64,000 bases of DNA, taken from NCBI GenBank assembly GCA_963995505.1, contig OZ023197.1, positions 11,468,475 through 11,532,474 on the forward strand, in the 5' to 3' direction. This document shows, piece after piece, positions 1 through 10,589 of this stretch; the first letter of the stretch is position 1; the number at the start of each line of letters is the position of its first letter. The notes under the pieces were generated by a model that was given only the letters and a program-made list of their open reading frames with translations, searched no databases and had not been told where the DNA came from. The translations under genes and the position numbers were made by a program. The DNA comes from Hypericum androsaemum. Its lineage: Eukaryota > Streptophyta > Magnoliopsida > Malpighiales > Hypericaceae.

Positions 1-310
1 AAAGACCCAACCATTGATCCAAGTGTGAGGTTAGGCGAGTATCCGGACACCAACTCGCCCCGAAGCACCTCACGAAATAGTCCCAAATTGTCCAAGCAAA
101 GTCACATAAGAAGAAGAGATGGTTGATAGATTCATCTATAATCTCACAAATTGGGCAGGGGCCTCCCACGGTAGGAGGGAACCCCTTCTGATCAGCAGAT
201 CTCGTGTTTGAAGTCTCCCCTTTAGCGCAATCCATAGAAAGCACTCGATCTTGAATGAAATTTTCCCGGTCCAGATTCTTGGTGCAATGGAACAGCTCAA
301 GCCACCAAGT
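1..310 (-). pseudogene. LINE reverse-transcriptase 3' fragment (zf-RVT region), unit 1 copy
   Basis: On the minus strand this piece carries the remains of the zf-RVT region found downstream of reverse transcriptase in plant LINEs, with a CPIC...H...C pattern. It is the duplicate of the longer copy at 5095-5645 and is cut by the window edge. It is a transposon remnant. Confidence 0.6.
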
Positions 311-584
311 AATCAGCAGTAGTACTTTCTTTTAGCATAAATTGAAATTTAGCCACGTAAAATGACACCTTGGACTTAAATGTCAATCAGATAAACATAT
401 CATCAATTTTATGTATTCTAACACAATATTTAATAAACAATGTGTCAAACTGCAATGTATTAATTGAATTTTGGCGTTCTTTTGGTGGGCCGGAACTTTC
501 ACAATCGATTAAATCCCAGAGAGGCCCGTAACTGGTTGGATTTGATGTGTCAAACTGCAATGATATCCGCTCAAATTTAAACAT

Positions 585-1855
585 GCCAGGTGAAATTAGA
601 ACTAATATATAACATTCTTATATTTTGAAAATTTTGAGTTTGAGATTAAGATTTTTGATTAAATTGTAATAATGATTTTACCCGTTGATACAAATAATAG
701 TTGGATTTTGTTTTTGTTTTTTCTCGGTTAAATAATCTAAATTTGTACTTGCAGATAAATAACGTGTTGCGTGTACAACGTGTATAAAATAATTAATCGT
801 TCTATAAAATACTCGATTATATATGCTTACCATAGTCGATTTTTCTTTATCAACTCTGTACTATACATCATATCCAACCTCTGGACGAATTTCTTGCTAC
901 GGGTCAAACTAGGCCCCAAATTTTCGAATTGTTCCTATGGATGTTAGCTCCAGCCTCAAATGACAAATAATGTAGTTTCTGATAGAAAATGACCACTTTG
1001 AAATTGAGCATTTTTTCCTCAACGAATTAACGTTGTCGTGTTTGTCAACATGTTAAGTTATTAATTTCCATTTCAATAAAAGTTTCTTTTTCCGCAATGG
1101 ATTAATCGCAAAGATTTTATAACTCAATTACTCGTTATAAAATTACATTAATATAGCAAGTCCACGCGTACACATGTCAAATATTGATAATAGTGTAAGA
1201 GACCAACATAAAATTTCTTAATTGTTCTTAAACTAGTCATTAAGTTACCATTTATTGTTTTTGTTAATGTTATCTATCTGGCCTTGATCTCGTATTAACA
1301 ATTAACAACAAAAAATGTTGTAATCTTGGAAGGTTTTAACATGGCCTTCCACGAGTATTACTTGGTAAATTTTTTATGGTGAATCCTAGATGATTCACTT
1401 TGTCTCTCATAGATTTTATTGACAATGGTTAAATAATGATATATAGAATAATAAAATTACTATAATATATATTTTTTTGGTTTAGATCACTTGATATTCT
1501 GACAACTATGGCAACTAATCAATGTTTTAATCAAATTAAAAGTGACAAAATTATAACAACAAGTAACTAACTGACATAGTAAAGGCACAAAATTGTTTTC
1601 TTACCAAAATAGAATAATCATCATAAAATTAATATAATATATATTTTTGCTATTTAGATAACTATGGCGATTAATAAATGTTTGAATCAAATTAAAGGTG
1701 ATAAAATTATAACAACAAGTATTTAACTGCGATATTAAAGGCTTTTCTTACCAAAATAGTTTAACAAGTAACAAGTTAGGGTAATGTTTAACAAGTTACC
1801 AAACAATTAGACTCAAAATAGTTTTCTTACCAAAAAGCTCAAGTTCCTTTCTTCT
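585..1855. other. AT-rich upstream region of the first PMEI-like gene
   Basis: No coding region is supported. The DNA is AT-rich with short direct repeats: a segment around 1440-1560 recurs in diverged form at 1605-1720. The whole stretch is copied at about 5919-7188, so the duplication includes the full likely promoter. Confidence 0.6.
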
Positions 1856-1862
1856 TATAAAT
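1856..1862 (+). promoter_or_regulatory. TATA box of PMEI-like gene 1
   Basis: TATAAAT lies about 100 bases before the ATG at 1963. The same context occurs before gene 2 (7189-7195) and the gene 3 pseudogene (8966-8972). The 5' leader between TATA box and ATG contains AAAAAT hexamers, about four here and two in copy 2. Confidence 0.6.
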
Positions 1863-1962
1863 TCAACCACAAACACACACAAACCCGTATCACATCAACT
1901 CTAAAGTCTAAACCCATAGAGACCAAAAATAAAAATAAAAATAAAAATAAAACTCTTTGTCA

Positions 1963-2493
1963 ATGGATTCTCGTAGCCTAATCCTCGCAGCCCTTTTGTC
2001 TACTCTCTTCGTGAGCCTTCCCGACGCCATTAATGGAATCGGGGCGCAAACACTTATAAACAACGCATGCCTTAGAAGCAGCGACCCCAAGAAGTGTGTG
2101 GCCACATTACAACAAAATCCCGCAACATCATCGGCCACCGACGCAATAAAACTTGCTGAAATCGCCCTCGATGCAGCCTTCAATCAATCGACCACCGCCG
2201 TGATCTTCATCGGCCGCCTCGGTCCGAAGCATCCCATATCATTCGTGCCACTCAGACTCTGTGCCAACGTCTTTCAAAATACCAAGGTGCTTTTGCTCGC
2301 AAACGACGGCGACTTCAAAACAGGAGCCGCTGCTTCGCGCCAAAATAATGCCCTTGTTATGGTCGGGAGATGCGAGGCTGCCTTGAAGAACGACAAGATC
2401 ATGATTTCTGGACTTGATGATGTGATCAACAAGTGGAAGACCTTGTTTGACGCAGCTCATGCTGCCACCTTGGCGGCTCAGTTCGACATTTAG
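1963..2493 (+). CDS. PMEI/invertase-inhibitor-domain protein, copy 1
   Basis: This single-exon gene of 176 residues encodes a small secreted protein of the plant invertase/pectin methylesterase inhibitor family. Residues 1 to about 22 form a hydrophobic signal peptide (LILAALLSTLFVSL). The mature part starts LINNAC and has the four cysteines of the domain: two early in the first helices (INNAC and KKC), one in LRLCANVF and one in VGRCEAAL. The C-terminal half is helix-forming and alanine-rich. Family members bind pectin methylesterase in the wall or acid invertase in wall or vacuole; which target applies cannot be read from sequence. An in-frame TTG lies two codons upstream, but the ATG at 1963 directly precedes the signal peptide and is the sensible start. 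Its closest relative is the tandem copy at 7283-7813. Confidence 0.85.
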   Translation: MDSRSLILAALLSTLFVSLPDAINGIGAQTLINNACLRSSDPKKCVATLQQNPATSSATDAIKLAEIALDAAFNQSTTAVIFIGRLGPKHPISFVPLRLCANVFQNTKVLLLANDGDFKTGAAASRQNNALVMVGRCEAALKNDKIMISGLDDVINKWKTLFDAAHAATLAAQFDI

Positions 2494-2648
2494 TTTCAAT
2501 TATATTCCCATTAGATTATTTTGATGTCATTAATAAAGTGCAAGCAATAAAATTCGTCGTGCACGTATGGAGGAAGATTATGATATGAAATGTTATGAGT
2601 TTTTTTTGTATAATTCGGAAAAAATTAAGGTTTGTGTGAGGATAGCGT

Positions 2649-2881
2649 TGTTGGGATGGCGAGAAATATGAAAGATTTATTTCCTATTCCTATTCTGACT
2701 AAGTTTTGGACTCCTAATCTGACATAGATAGGTTACTTGTACACCATGGCTTTGTGGCTCAGAAACTCATCAATAAAAGTTCTCCTTTCTCTCCGTGGAC
2801 GTAGGCATTAGGTCGAACCACGTAAACTCTTGTGTCCGTGTTCTTTGCACATTTTGTTCTCTAGTTGCTAAATTCCTAACA
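2649..2881 (+). repeat. 5' LTR, missing the TATA region
   Basis: It differs from the 3' LTR mainly by absence of a 45-bp block (4394-4438 in the 3' LTR) that holds the only TATATAAA-like promoter element, and by one fewer CCTATT hexamer. The 5' LTR is therefore unlikely to drive transcription. Confidence 0.85.
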
Positions 2882-2907
2882 ATTGGTATCAAAGATTGGG
2901 TTGGAGG

Positions 2908-4010
2908 ATGACGGACGGCGCGAAGTTTGCTCTTGTGAAGTTCGATGGTTCTTCGAATTTTGGGTTATGGCAAAGGCGTGTCAAGGATCTCCTCGTGCAA
3001 CAAGGGATGGTCATCGCACTCTCGGAGAAGAAGCCCAAGAAGATGGAGGAGCAAGAGTGGGAAGAGTTGGAGGCTAAGGCAGTAGCGAAGATTCGCTTGT
3101 GCTTGGCGGATGATGAGGAGCCACCAGCTGGGTTGTGGGAGAGGATCCAGGTCGGAGTCAAAGAAGTTCAATGGAAGTGGTTTCAAGTGCGGAGAAGGGC
3201 ACATGAAGGGGACTATCCAGGACGAACTGGGAATCAAGATAACGAGGAAGGATCAACATCCACAACTATGGCCACATATTCAGACGGGTCTGATGGTAAC
3301 TGGCTTTCTATCTTATCAAGTCCAATGCATCCTGGTAATCTCTTTTCATTATGGACCTTGGATTATAACAGTGATAGTTATAAAGGTATGCTAATGAAGG
3401 TGGAGAAGGATGCGATGGTAGGGATGAAGGGTGAAAGGAAATACCTACATGTTAGTGAGGCACATTATTATAGGTGGAGTCACATCAATGGGTCTGAAGG
3501 AGTTAGCAAAACCTCAGGTCATATGAGGTTGGTTCGTATGAGGGAGCAAAGGCTTGACATGAATGGTTTGAGTAGAGTTGGGATTTGCTGAGATATGGAT
3601 AGCGAGCTACGATAGTTTCGTGGAGGTATGGTTGGCAAGGAGTCATGGTTGTCTCGGAGAAGCATGGTTAGCCGGTCCCTGCTATGGTTGTCTAAAGGGA
3701 CGTGCACGTCAAATGTGTTGGATAGGTTTTGCATTGAGCATGCGAAGCCATTGGTGACACCACGGGCGAATCGGGTATCTCACTCAAGGCCGAACAGTAG
3801 AGTTCGAGGCATGTCGAGGGTTCTACTTAGTAGAACAAAAGGTTGCCATTTGTATGCTATGGCGAGTAGCATTGGTTTGAGGCAAAAAGGTCCAACGGAA
3901 GAGCGGTTCGAGGTTGCGGAGCATAGGGTTGATCAAAAAATAGAGGGTACATCAAAAAATAGAGGGTACGTCTATTGGTCGCAAGGTTGCTTCAGAAAGT
4001 GGACTCGCTA
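2908..4010 (+). pseudogene. Copia gag-pol remnant
   Basis: The ATG at 2908 opens a gag N-terminus of the copia type (KFDGSSNFGLWQRRVKDLL, about 80 residues). It then jumps to parts resembling the GAG pre-integrase region (MKGER, HMRLVRMRE) around 3310-3590. A fragment resembling the RT/RNase H junction (HAKPLVTP, MSRV, YAM) follows at about 3715-3870. Protease, integrase and RT cores are missing or unrecognisable and frames change. It is a broken polyprotein with no intact enzyme. Confidence 0.7.
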
Positions 4011-4289
4011 GTTGGAGTTCGATGGAGGTTGGAGGGAATAGGCCAAGCAAGCTAAGGAGCTCGAGTTTGGGGGCTGGCTCCAAGTGATTGAACAAAAGGT
4101 GAAGAGAAAGTTGAGATGCTCTTATTGATGCAGTTATCTATGGTCCGAGATAGAATTGGTAGAGTCGGATTAGTTTTGCAAGATCTCATGGTTCTTCATG
4201 GAGCGGTGTTTTGTCAAGGTGGAGTTTGTTGAAGTTCGGGTGGAGCTTCATGGTTCTTCCACGAGATGATTTCTTGCCAAGGTGGAGAT

Positions 4290-4573
4290 TGTTAGGATGG
4301 CGAGAAATATGAAAATTTTATTTCCTATTCCTATTCCTATTCTGACTAGGTTTTGGACTCATAATCTGACCTAGATAGGTTACTTGTACACCAAGGGTTT
4401 GTATCTATATAAAGACATGTTACCTTAGGTTTTTTGTATGGCTTTGTGGCTCAGAAACTCATCAATAAAAGTTCTCCTTTCTCTCCGTAGACGTAGGCAT
4501 TAGGCCGAACCACGTAAACTCTTGTGTCCGTGTTCTTTACGCGGTTTGTTCCCTAGTTGCTGGATTCCTAACA
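4290..4573 (+). repeat. 3' LTR of the copia element
   Basis: A purine-rich tract (GGTGGAGAT) immediately precedes it. It contains a TATA-like motif near 4406 and an AATAAAAG polyadenylation-like site near 4463, and ends CCTAACA. Confidence 0.88.
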
Positions 4574-4578
4574 AGTGT

Positions 4579-5094
4579 GACGTGCATGAGATAAAACCGT
4601 AGACTACAAGAAAATGGGTTTACATAGAACCTCTCAAAAGTAGAGGTAGCATTGGGTGAGCACCATCTGATAGAGGTGTACAAATATTATATATCGATCT
4701 CGAATACGAAATATACATAATATCTAAATGCAAAAAAATTCACATCGATCTCCGTCTCGAATCTAATTCAGTATGGTACCGAATATCGAATTAAATTTTG
4801 GTATTATTCGAGATTTAACTGAAATTCCAAATTATTTGAAAAAAAATTATAATTCTGAACTAATCTATCTCCTCAAGACAAAAGGAAGAAATAGGAACCC
4901 TAAAACTCAAAAAATAAAAAAATTGGACGAAGTAGGCAATCTTTTTCCGTTGGTTTCTTTTTTAATCTTTTAAGTAATCTGTCGACTTTTTTATTTTCAA
5001 AAAAATTAGATTTTTTTAACGTAAAATGCATAAATTGATTTTTTTATAAGTAAAATGATTGTATTAAAGAAAACGATATGTATAAGCACGAGGG
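4579..5094. other. AT-rich spacer
   Basis: The first 100 bases continue the gene-flanking duplication. The rest is AT-rich without a recognisable gene; one 66-codon ORF at 4773-4973 has low-complexity Asn/Lys content and is not considered coding. Confidence 0.5.
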
Positions 5095-5645
5095 GCGAGA
5101 AGTTAATCCCTCATGTGCAGAGAGGCTAAGTAAAGCAAGAGATCCTGATGGCCTAAAGCTGCTATAGAATTGGACCAACGAAGCCACTCATGTATCCTAA
5201 TCAAGATAGTATGAATAAGAAGCGCCTGATTGCAAGGTTCGTCGTTGAAGATTGCACGATTCCTTGTCAAACAAATACCCCAAAAAATGGTGCCAAACAA
5301 TGCAAACCATACCTTCTTTTCACGCCACCGTGAAAAAGACCCAACCATTGATCCAAGTGTGAGGTTAGGCGAGTATCCGGACACCAACTCGCCCCGAAGC
5401 ACCTCACGAAATAGTCCCAAATTGTCCAAGCAAAGTCACATAAGAAGAAGAGATGGTTGATAGATTCATCTATAATCTCACAAATTGGGCAGGAGCCTCC
5501 CACGGTAGGAGGGAACCCCTTCTGATCAGCAGATCTCGTGTTTGAAGTCTCCCCTTTAGCGCAATCCATAGAAAGCACTCGATCTTGAATGAAATTTTCC
5601 CGGTCCAGATTCTTGGTGCAATGGAACAGCTCAAGCCACCAAGTA
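5095..5645 (-). pseudogene. LINE zf-RVT/C-terminal fragment, unit 2 copy
   Basis: The minus strand encodes, in two frames, the cysteine/histidine zf-RVT region (CPICEIIDESINHLFFLC...W) followed by the usual tail (LFGTIFWGICLTRNRAIFN). It lacks the RT and endonuclease domains. A frame change sits near 5400. Its right part is the original of the copy at 1-310. Confidence 0.75.
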
Positions 5646-8040
5646 ATCAGCAGTAGTACTTTCTTTTAGCATAAATTGAAATTTAGCCACGTAAAATGAC
5701 ACCTTGGACTTAAATGTCAATCAGATAAACATATCATCAATTTTATGTATTCTAACACAATATTTAATAAACAATGTGTCAAACTGCAATGTATTAATTG
5801 AATTTTGGCGTTCTTTTGGTGGGCCGGAACTTTCACAATCGATTAAATCCCAGAGAGGCCCGTAACTGGTTGGATTTGATGTGTCAAACTGCAATGATAT
5901 CCGCTCAAATTTAAACATGCCAGGTAAAATTAGAACTAATATATAACATTCTTATATTTTGAAAATTTTGAGTTTGAGATTAAGATTTTTGATTAAATTA
6001 TAATAATGATTTTACCCGTTGATACAAATAATAGTTGGATTTTGTTTTTGTTTTTTCTCGGTTAAATAATCTAAATTTGTACTTGCAGATAAATAACGTG
6101 TTGCGTGTACAACGTGTATAAAATAATTAATCATTCTATAAAATACTCGATTATATATGCTTACCATAGTCGATTTTTCTTTATCAACTCTGTACTATAC
6201 ATCATATCCAACCTCTGGACGAATTTCTTGCTACGGGTCAAACTAGGCCCCAAATTTTCGAATTGTTTCTATGGATGTTAGCTCCAGCCTCAAATGACAA
6301 ATAATGTAGTTTCTGATAGAAAATGACCACTTTGAAATTGAGCATTTTTTCCTCAACGAATTAACGTTGTCGTGTTTGTCAACATGTTAAGTTATTAATT
6401 TCCATTTCAATAAAAGTTTCTTTTTCCGCAATGGATTAATCGCAAAGATTTTATAACTCAATTACTCGTTATAAAATTACATTAATATAGCAAGTCCACG
6501 CGTACACATGTCAAATATTGATAATAGTGTAAGAGACCAACATAAAATTTCTTAATTGTTCTTAAACTAGTCATTAAGTTACCATTTATTGTTTTTGTTA
6601 ATGTTATCTATCTGGCCTTGATCTCGTATTAACAATTAACAACAAAAAATGTTGTAATCTTGGAAGGTTTTAACATGGCCTTCCACGAGTATTACTTGGT
6701 AAATTTTTTATGGTGAATCCTAGATGATTCACTTTGTCTCTCATAGATTTTATTGACAATGGTTAAATAATGATATATAGAATAATAAAATTACTATAAT
6801 ATATTTTTTTTTGGTTTAGATCACTTGATATTCTGACAACTATGGCAACTAATCAATGTTTTAATCAAATTAAAAGTGACAAAATTATAACAACAAGTAA
6901 CTAACTGACATAGTAAAGGCACAAAATAGTTTTCTTACCAAAATAGAATAATCATCATAAAATTAATATAATATATATTATTGCTATTTAGATAACTATG
7001 GCGATTAATAAATGTTTGAATCAAATTAAAGGTGATAAAATTATAACAACAAGTATTTAACTGCGATCTTAAAGGCTTTTCTTACCAAAATAATTTAACA
7101 AGTACAAGTTAAGGTAATGTTTAACAAGTTACCAAACAATTAGACTCAAAATAGTTTTCTTACCAAAAAGCTCAAGTTCCTTTCTTCTTATAAATTCAAC
7201 CACAAACACACACAAACCCATATCACATCAACTCTAAACCCATAGAGACCAAAAATAAAAATAAAAAGAAAACTCTTTGTCAATGGATTCTCGTAGCCTA
7301 ATCCTCGCAGCCCTTTTGTCTACTCTCTTCGTGAGCCTTCCCGACGCCATTAATGGAATCGGGGCGCAAACACTTATAAACAACGCATGCATTAGAAGCA
7401 GCAACCCCAAGACGTGTGTGGCCACATTACAACAAAATCCCGCAACATCATCGGCCACCGACGCAATAAACCTTGCTGAAATCGCCCTCAGTGCAGCCTC
7501 CGATCAATCGACCACCGCCGTGATCTTCATCGGCCGCCTCGGTCCGAAGCATCCCATATCATTCGTGCCACTCAGACTCTGTGCCAACGTCTTTCAGAAT
7601 ACCAAGGTGCTTTTGCTCGCAAACGACGGCGACTTCAAAACAGGAGCCGCTGCTTCGCGCCAAAATAATGCCCTTGTTATGGTCGGGAGATGCGAGGCTG
7701 CCTTGAAGAACGACAAGATCATGATTACTGGACTTGATGATGTGATCAACAAGTGGAAGACCGTGTTTGACGCGGCCCATGCTGCCACCTTGGCGGCTCA
7801 GTTCGACATTTAGTTTCAATTATATTGCCTTATATTATTTTAATGTCATTAATTAAGTGCAAGCAATAAAATTCCTGGTGCTCGTATGGAGAAAGATTTT
7901 GATATGATATGTTATGAGTTCTTTTATAATTTGGAAAAAATATGGTTTATCTGAGGATAAAGACGAGCGCGAGATAAAGGTGTAGATTACAAGAAAATGG
8001 GTTAATGGTAGAACTACTCTAAAATTATATCGTAGGTATC
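5335..8040. repeat. Tandem segmental duplication, unit 2
   Basis: This unit is homologous to 1-2648 joined to 4579-4680. It has no LTR element and contains the second PMEI-like gene with its TATA box at 7189-7195. Differences from unit 1 are scattered single bases and small indels. Confidence 0.9.
7283..7813 (+). CDS. PMEI/invertase-inhibitor-domain protein, copy 2
   Basis: This intact single-exon paralog of the 1963-2493 gene has 176 residues and the same signal peptide and four cysteines. It differs at about ten positions (for example SSNPKTC for SSDPKKC, and SAASDQS for DAAFNQS), mostly clustered between residues 40 and 75. The second half is nearly unchanged. As in copy 1, the ATG is preceded by an in-frame TTG two codons upstream. 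The likely role is an extracellular inhibitor of pectin methylesterase or invertase; the target is unresolved. A TATA box lies 94 bases upstream. Confidence 0.85.
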   Translation: MDSRSLILAALLSTLFVSLPDAINGIGAQTLINNACIRSSNPKTCVATLQQNPATSSATDAINLAEIALSAASDQSTTAVIFIGRLGPKHPISFVPLRLCANVFQNTKVLLLANDGDFKTGAAASRQNNALVMVGRCEAALKNDKIMITGLDDVINKWKTVFDAAHAATLAAQFDI

Positions 8041-8044
8041 GCAA

Positions 8045-8960
8045 GAAAATATTACTGTAGAGAAGTTATCAAAAAATTTATGATGTTTATAAGTAGATTT
8101 TTTGTCGTGACCATGATTTGAATCCTAATCTTCCCTTATAATTGTAGCTTTGAAATGAATAAGTTTGAGTTTTTGACCAATAAATACATATACACCAAAA
8201 ATTATTTATTTATGTTCAAGTCAATAAAAAATATTGCTAAATTGTAGTTATATTTTTATTTATATTGCAATCATAATTTTTTTGGTATTTAGCATATTTC
8301 AAATTTTATACATGAAGCTGGAGGTTTTGCGTGGAGGTGGAATTTGCTATATTGGTTGAGAAATTGTTGAAAGTTAACTTGTGAGAGGACCCTCATATGG
8401 ATAAGTATTGGTCTTAGTTGAAATTTTTGGGATTGAAGTTGGCCTATCGAATTTAGGCAGGTTATGGGTATTGAAGTAGTTTTTTTCAATGGTCTCTTTT
8501 ATTGCACACATACTAATTTTTTTCTATCATGTTGGTTTTTTGGAGTCAGTCGAATACCCAAAGTGAGTATGTTGAGATGATGCTTGTTGGAAGATTCTAT
8601 TCGAGGTAATTTTCAAGATTGAAGTAGAAGATATGTAGAGCATTGAGTTTTTTACAATGTTCATCTAAAGTATACTTAATAGTTATGCTTTTAACTAGTG
8701 ATTTGTGAGCCCTAAATAATTCATTTTCTCTCTAGATTTTATTGAAAGAATAATCATGATAAAAAAATGACTAATCCAAATTTGAATCAGGTAAAAAATT
8801 TAAGAAGTGACGAAGTTCTCCTAAAAAATATTTAAGTTTTTTCCTAAAGACTCAAAATAGTTTTCTTACAAAAATAGTTTAACAAGTTAAGGTAATGATT
8901 AACAAGTTTCCTAACAATTAGACTCAAACTAGTTTTCTTACCAAAAACTTAAGTTCCTTT
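8045..8960. other. Spacer between PMEI copies 2 and 3
   Basis: No gene is recognised. The last 250 bases (about 8690-8960) resemble the proximal upstream regions of copies 1 and 2 (repeated TTTTCTTACCAAAA motifs and the TATA context). Copy 3 was therefore duplicated together with its promoter, in an older event. Confidence 0.5.
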
Positions 8961-9064
8961 CTTCTTATAAATTCAACAACCCACACACGAACCCATATCG
9001 CATAAACAACAAAGGAATAGATACCAAAAACAAAAGAAAATAGAAAAAAGGAAACTCTTTGTCA

Positions 9065-9564
9065 ATGGATTCTCGTAGTCTAATCATCGCAACCCTTTTA
9101 TCTACTCTCCTTTTGAGCCTTCTCGATGCCATTAATGGAGTCTCAGTGCAGATACTTATAAACAACGCATGCCTGCTTAGCAACAAAATCTCGCAATATC
9201 ATCAGCCACCAACGCAATATCTCTCGCCGAAATCGCCATCTCAGCAGTTACCGAGCAATCGACCGCCGTCGTAGTCTTCCTTGGCCGCCTCGGCCCGAAG
9301 CATCCCAAATCATTCCGGCCACTCGGACTCTGTTCCAACCTCTTTCAGAATACCAAGGTGCTTTTGCTCGTCCACGACGGCGACTCTAAACGAGGAGTCG
9401 CTACTTCGAGCCAAAATAATGTCCTTGTTATGGTGGAGAGATGTGAGAATGCCTTGAACAACGAAAAGATCAAGATTCGTGGACTTCGTGAAATAATCAC
9501 CAAGTGGAAGACCTTGTTTGATGCGGCTCATGCTGCCACTTTGACGGCTGAGTTCGACATTTAG
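9065..9564 (+). pseudogene. PMEI-like copy 3, frameshifted
   Basis: The start, signal peptide and first cysteine (INNAC) are kept. A deletion of about 28 bases near 9176 then removes the second cysteine region and shifts the frame, so the reading frame stops at 9274. The remaining domain is readable in another frame (LGRLGPKHPKSF..., then VLVMVERCENAL to the same C-terminus EFDI). The TATA box at 8966-8972 is intact. It is older and more diverged than copies 1 and 2. Confidence 0.85.
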
Positions 9565-9570
9565 TTTCAA

Positions 9571-10270
9571 TTATATTGCCATTAGATTATTTTTAAATCA
9601 TTAATAAAATTCAACTAAATAATGATTCCCGGTGCACGTATGGAGAAAGATTCTGATATGGGATGTTATGAGCTTTTTTATAATTTGAAAAATATTAATA
9701 CTTGTGTGGGGACAATGACAGAGAAAGTTGTAGACTGAGAGAAAATGAGTTTACTCTAATAGAGTAGGTAGCACCACACGGACTACGATTTTGACTACTG
9801 ATTGAGATGAGAGTACACGTGTATCTTTTTAATATAACGGTTGAGATTCATAGTACAATATATAGGGTCATTTTTTGGAACACGTGTGTCATTAATGTGT
9901 CTCCAAAAGAAAATGCTTCCATAATGAAGAGATTTTTTATTTATTTATTCATGAGTGTCTTTGTATAAAAAGGAAATGTCTCTTTGAATTATGAAATTTA
10001 TATAATAAAAGAAATCTTTAATTATAATTATATTTTTAATTAGAAAAAAAATACTTAGAAGTTTTTAATGTTTGATATAATGTACTGAGATATTTTTTCT
10101 TTTGTATATTAATATGTGAGTATTGAAAATTTGAATTTATTAATCTCTCTAATCAATTTCTGTCTCACGTTCAATTAAGTTACTACACTAGGATACTACA
10201 CCATGCAAAACTCGAATTGAAAGCATACTTGGCTTGTAGCAAGGAGGTGTGTGGGTAGGAAGACCTGGTC
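9571..10270. other. Spacer, no gene seen
   Basis: The first 180 bases resemble the downstream flank of copies 1 and 2 (about 2500-2640 and 4579-4680). The rest is AT-rich without recognisable content. Confidence 0.45.
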
Positions 10271-10272
10271 AA

Positions 10273-10581
10273 TCAAAAAATCCAAATAGCAAAGCAGATG
10301 TCAAGCCTATTTAGCCAATATGGCTCTGTTGAAATTGTGCAGGTATCAAAATCCAAGACCCCTTCCTTGCTAGGCCAACACGTGTGTTCCCAATGACGCC
10401 AATGGATCTTATTTGCCTCATCAACACTTCCCCAATAAAACTCATCCAAATTTGTAATTAGTCCACGAAGCTTAAACAAAAGTTGATGAGAGGCAGTGAG
10501 ATCTAGAAGCGTCGTTACGTTTTTCTCCTCTTTTTTATTGGTAAGTGGAATGGGTCGAGTGTTCTTGAATTTATGAGACAA
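10273..10581 (-). pseudogene. LINE reverse-transcriptase C-terminal fragment
   Basis: A minus-strand 102-codon ORF reads FYWGSVDEANKIHWRHW and CWPSKEG, matching the F-WG---E--K-HW--W---C-PK--GG pattern that follows the RT palm domain in plant LINEs. It is a short isolated piece with no neighbouring domains. Confidence 0.65.
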
Positions 10582-10589
10582 TATTAGGG

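Larger units (their letters stand above)
2649..4573 (+). mobile_element. Decayed Ty1/copia retrotransposon with two LTRs
   Basis: This 1.9-kb element has LTRs at 2649-2881 (233 bp) and 4290-4573 (284 bp). Both start TGTT and end CCTAACA. The flanks AGCGT and AGTGT form a 5-bp target duplication with one mismatch. The 5' LTR is followed by TGGTATCAAAG at 2884-2894, a primer site of the initiator-methionine tRNA type. Unit 2 of the tandem duplication has no insertion at the matching site (about 7975), so the element came in after the duplication. The interior is only 1.4 kb and keeps scraps of gag and pol, so the copy is non-autonomous. Confidence 0.9.
1..5334. repeat. Tandem segmental duplication, unit 1
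   Basis: Bases 1 to about 2640 match 5335 to about 7970 almost base for base (offset 5334), including a LINE scrap, the upstream region and a complete PMEI-like gene. After the retroelement at 2649-4573 is removed, homology resumes for about 100 bases (4579-4680 against about 7975-8040). The window opens inside the unit, so its left edge is not visible. The high identity of non-coding DNA argues for a recent duplication. Confidence 0.9.

Noticed and set aside
387..584. 65-codon minus-strand ORF conserved perfectly at 5721-5918
   Set aside because: The identity only reflects the recent duplication of the whole region. No domain, and repeated GTCAAACTGCAATG words point to non-coding DNA.
1908..2499. 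Long minus-strand ORFs opposite the PMEI-like genes
   Set aside because: They are shadows of the sense gene; the sense frame has signal peptide and conserved cysteines, the antisense has neither.
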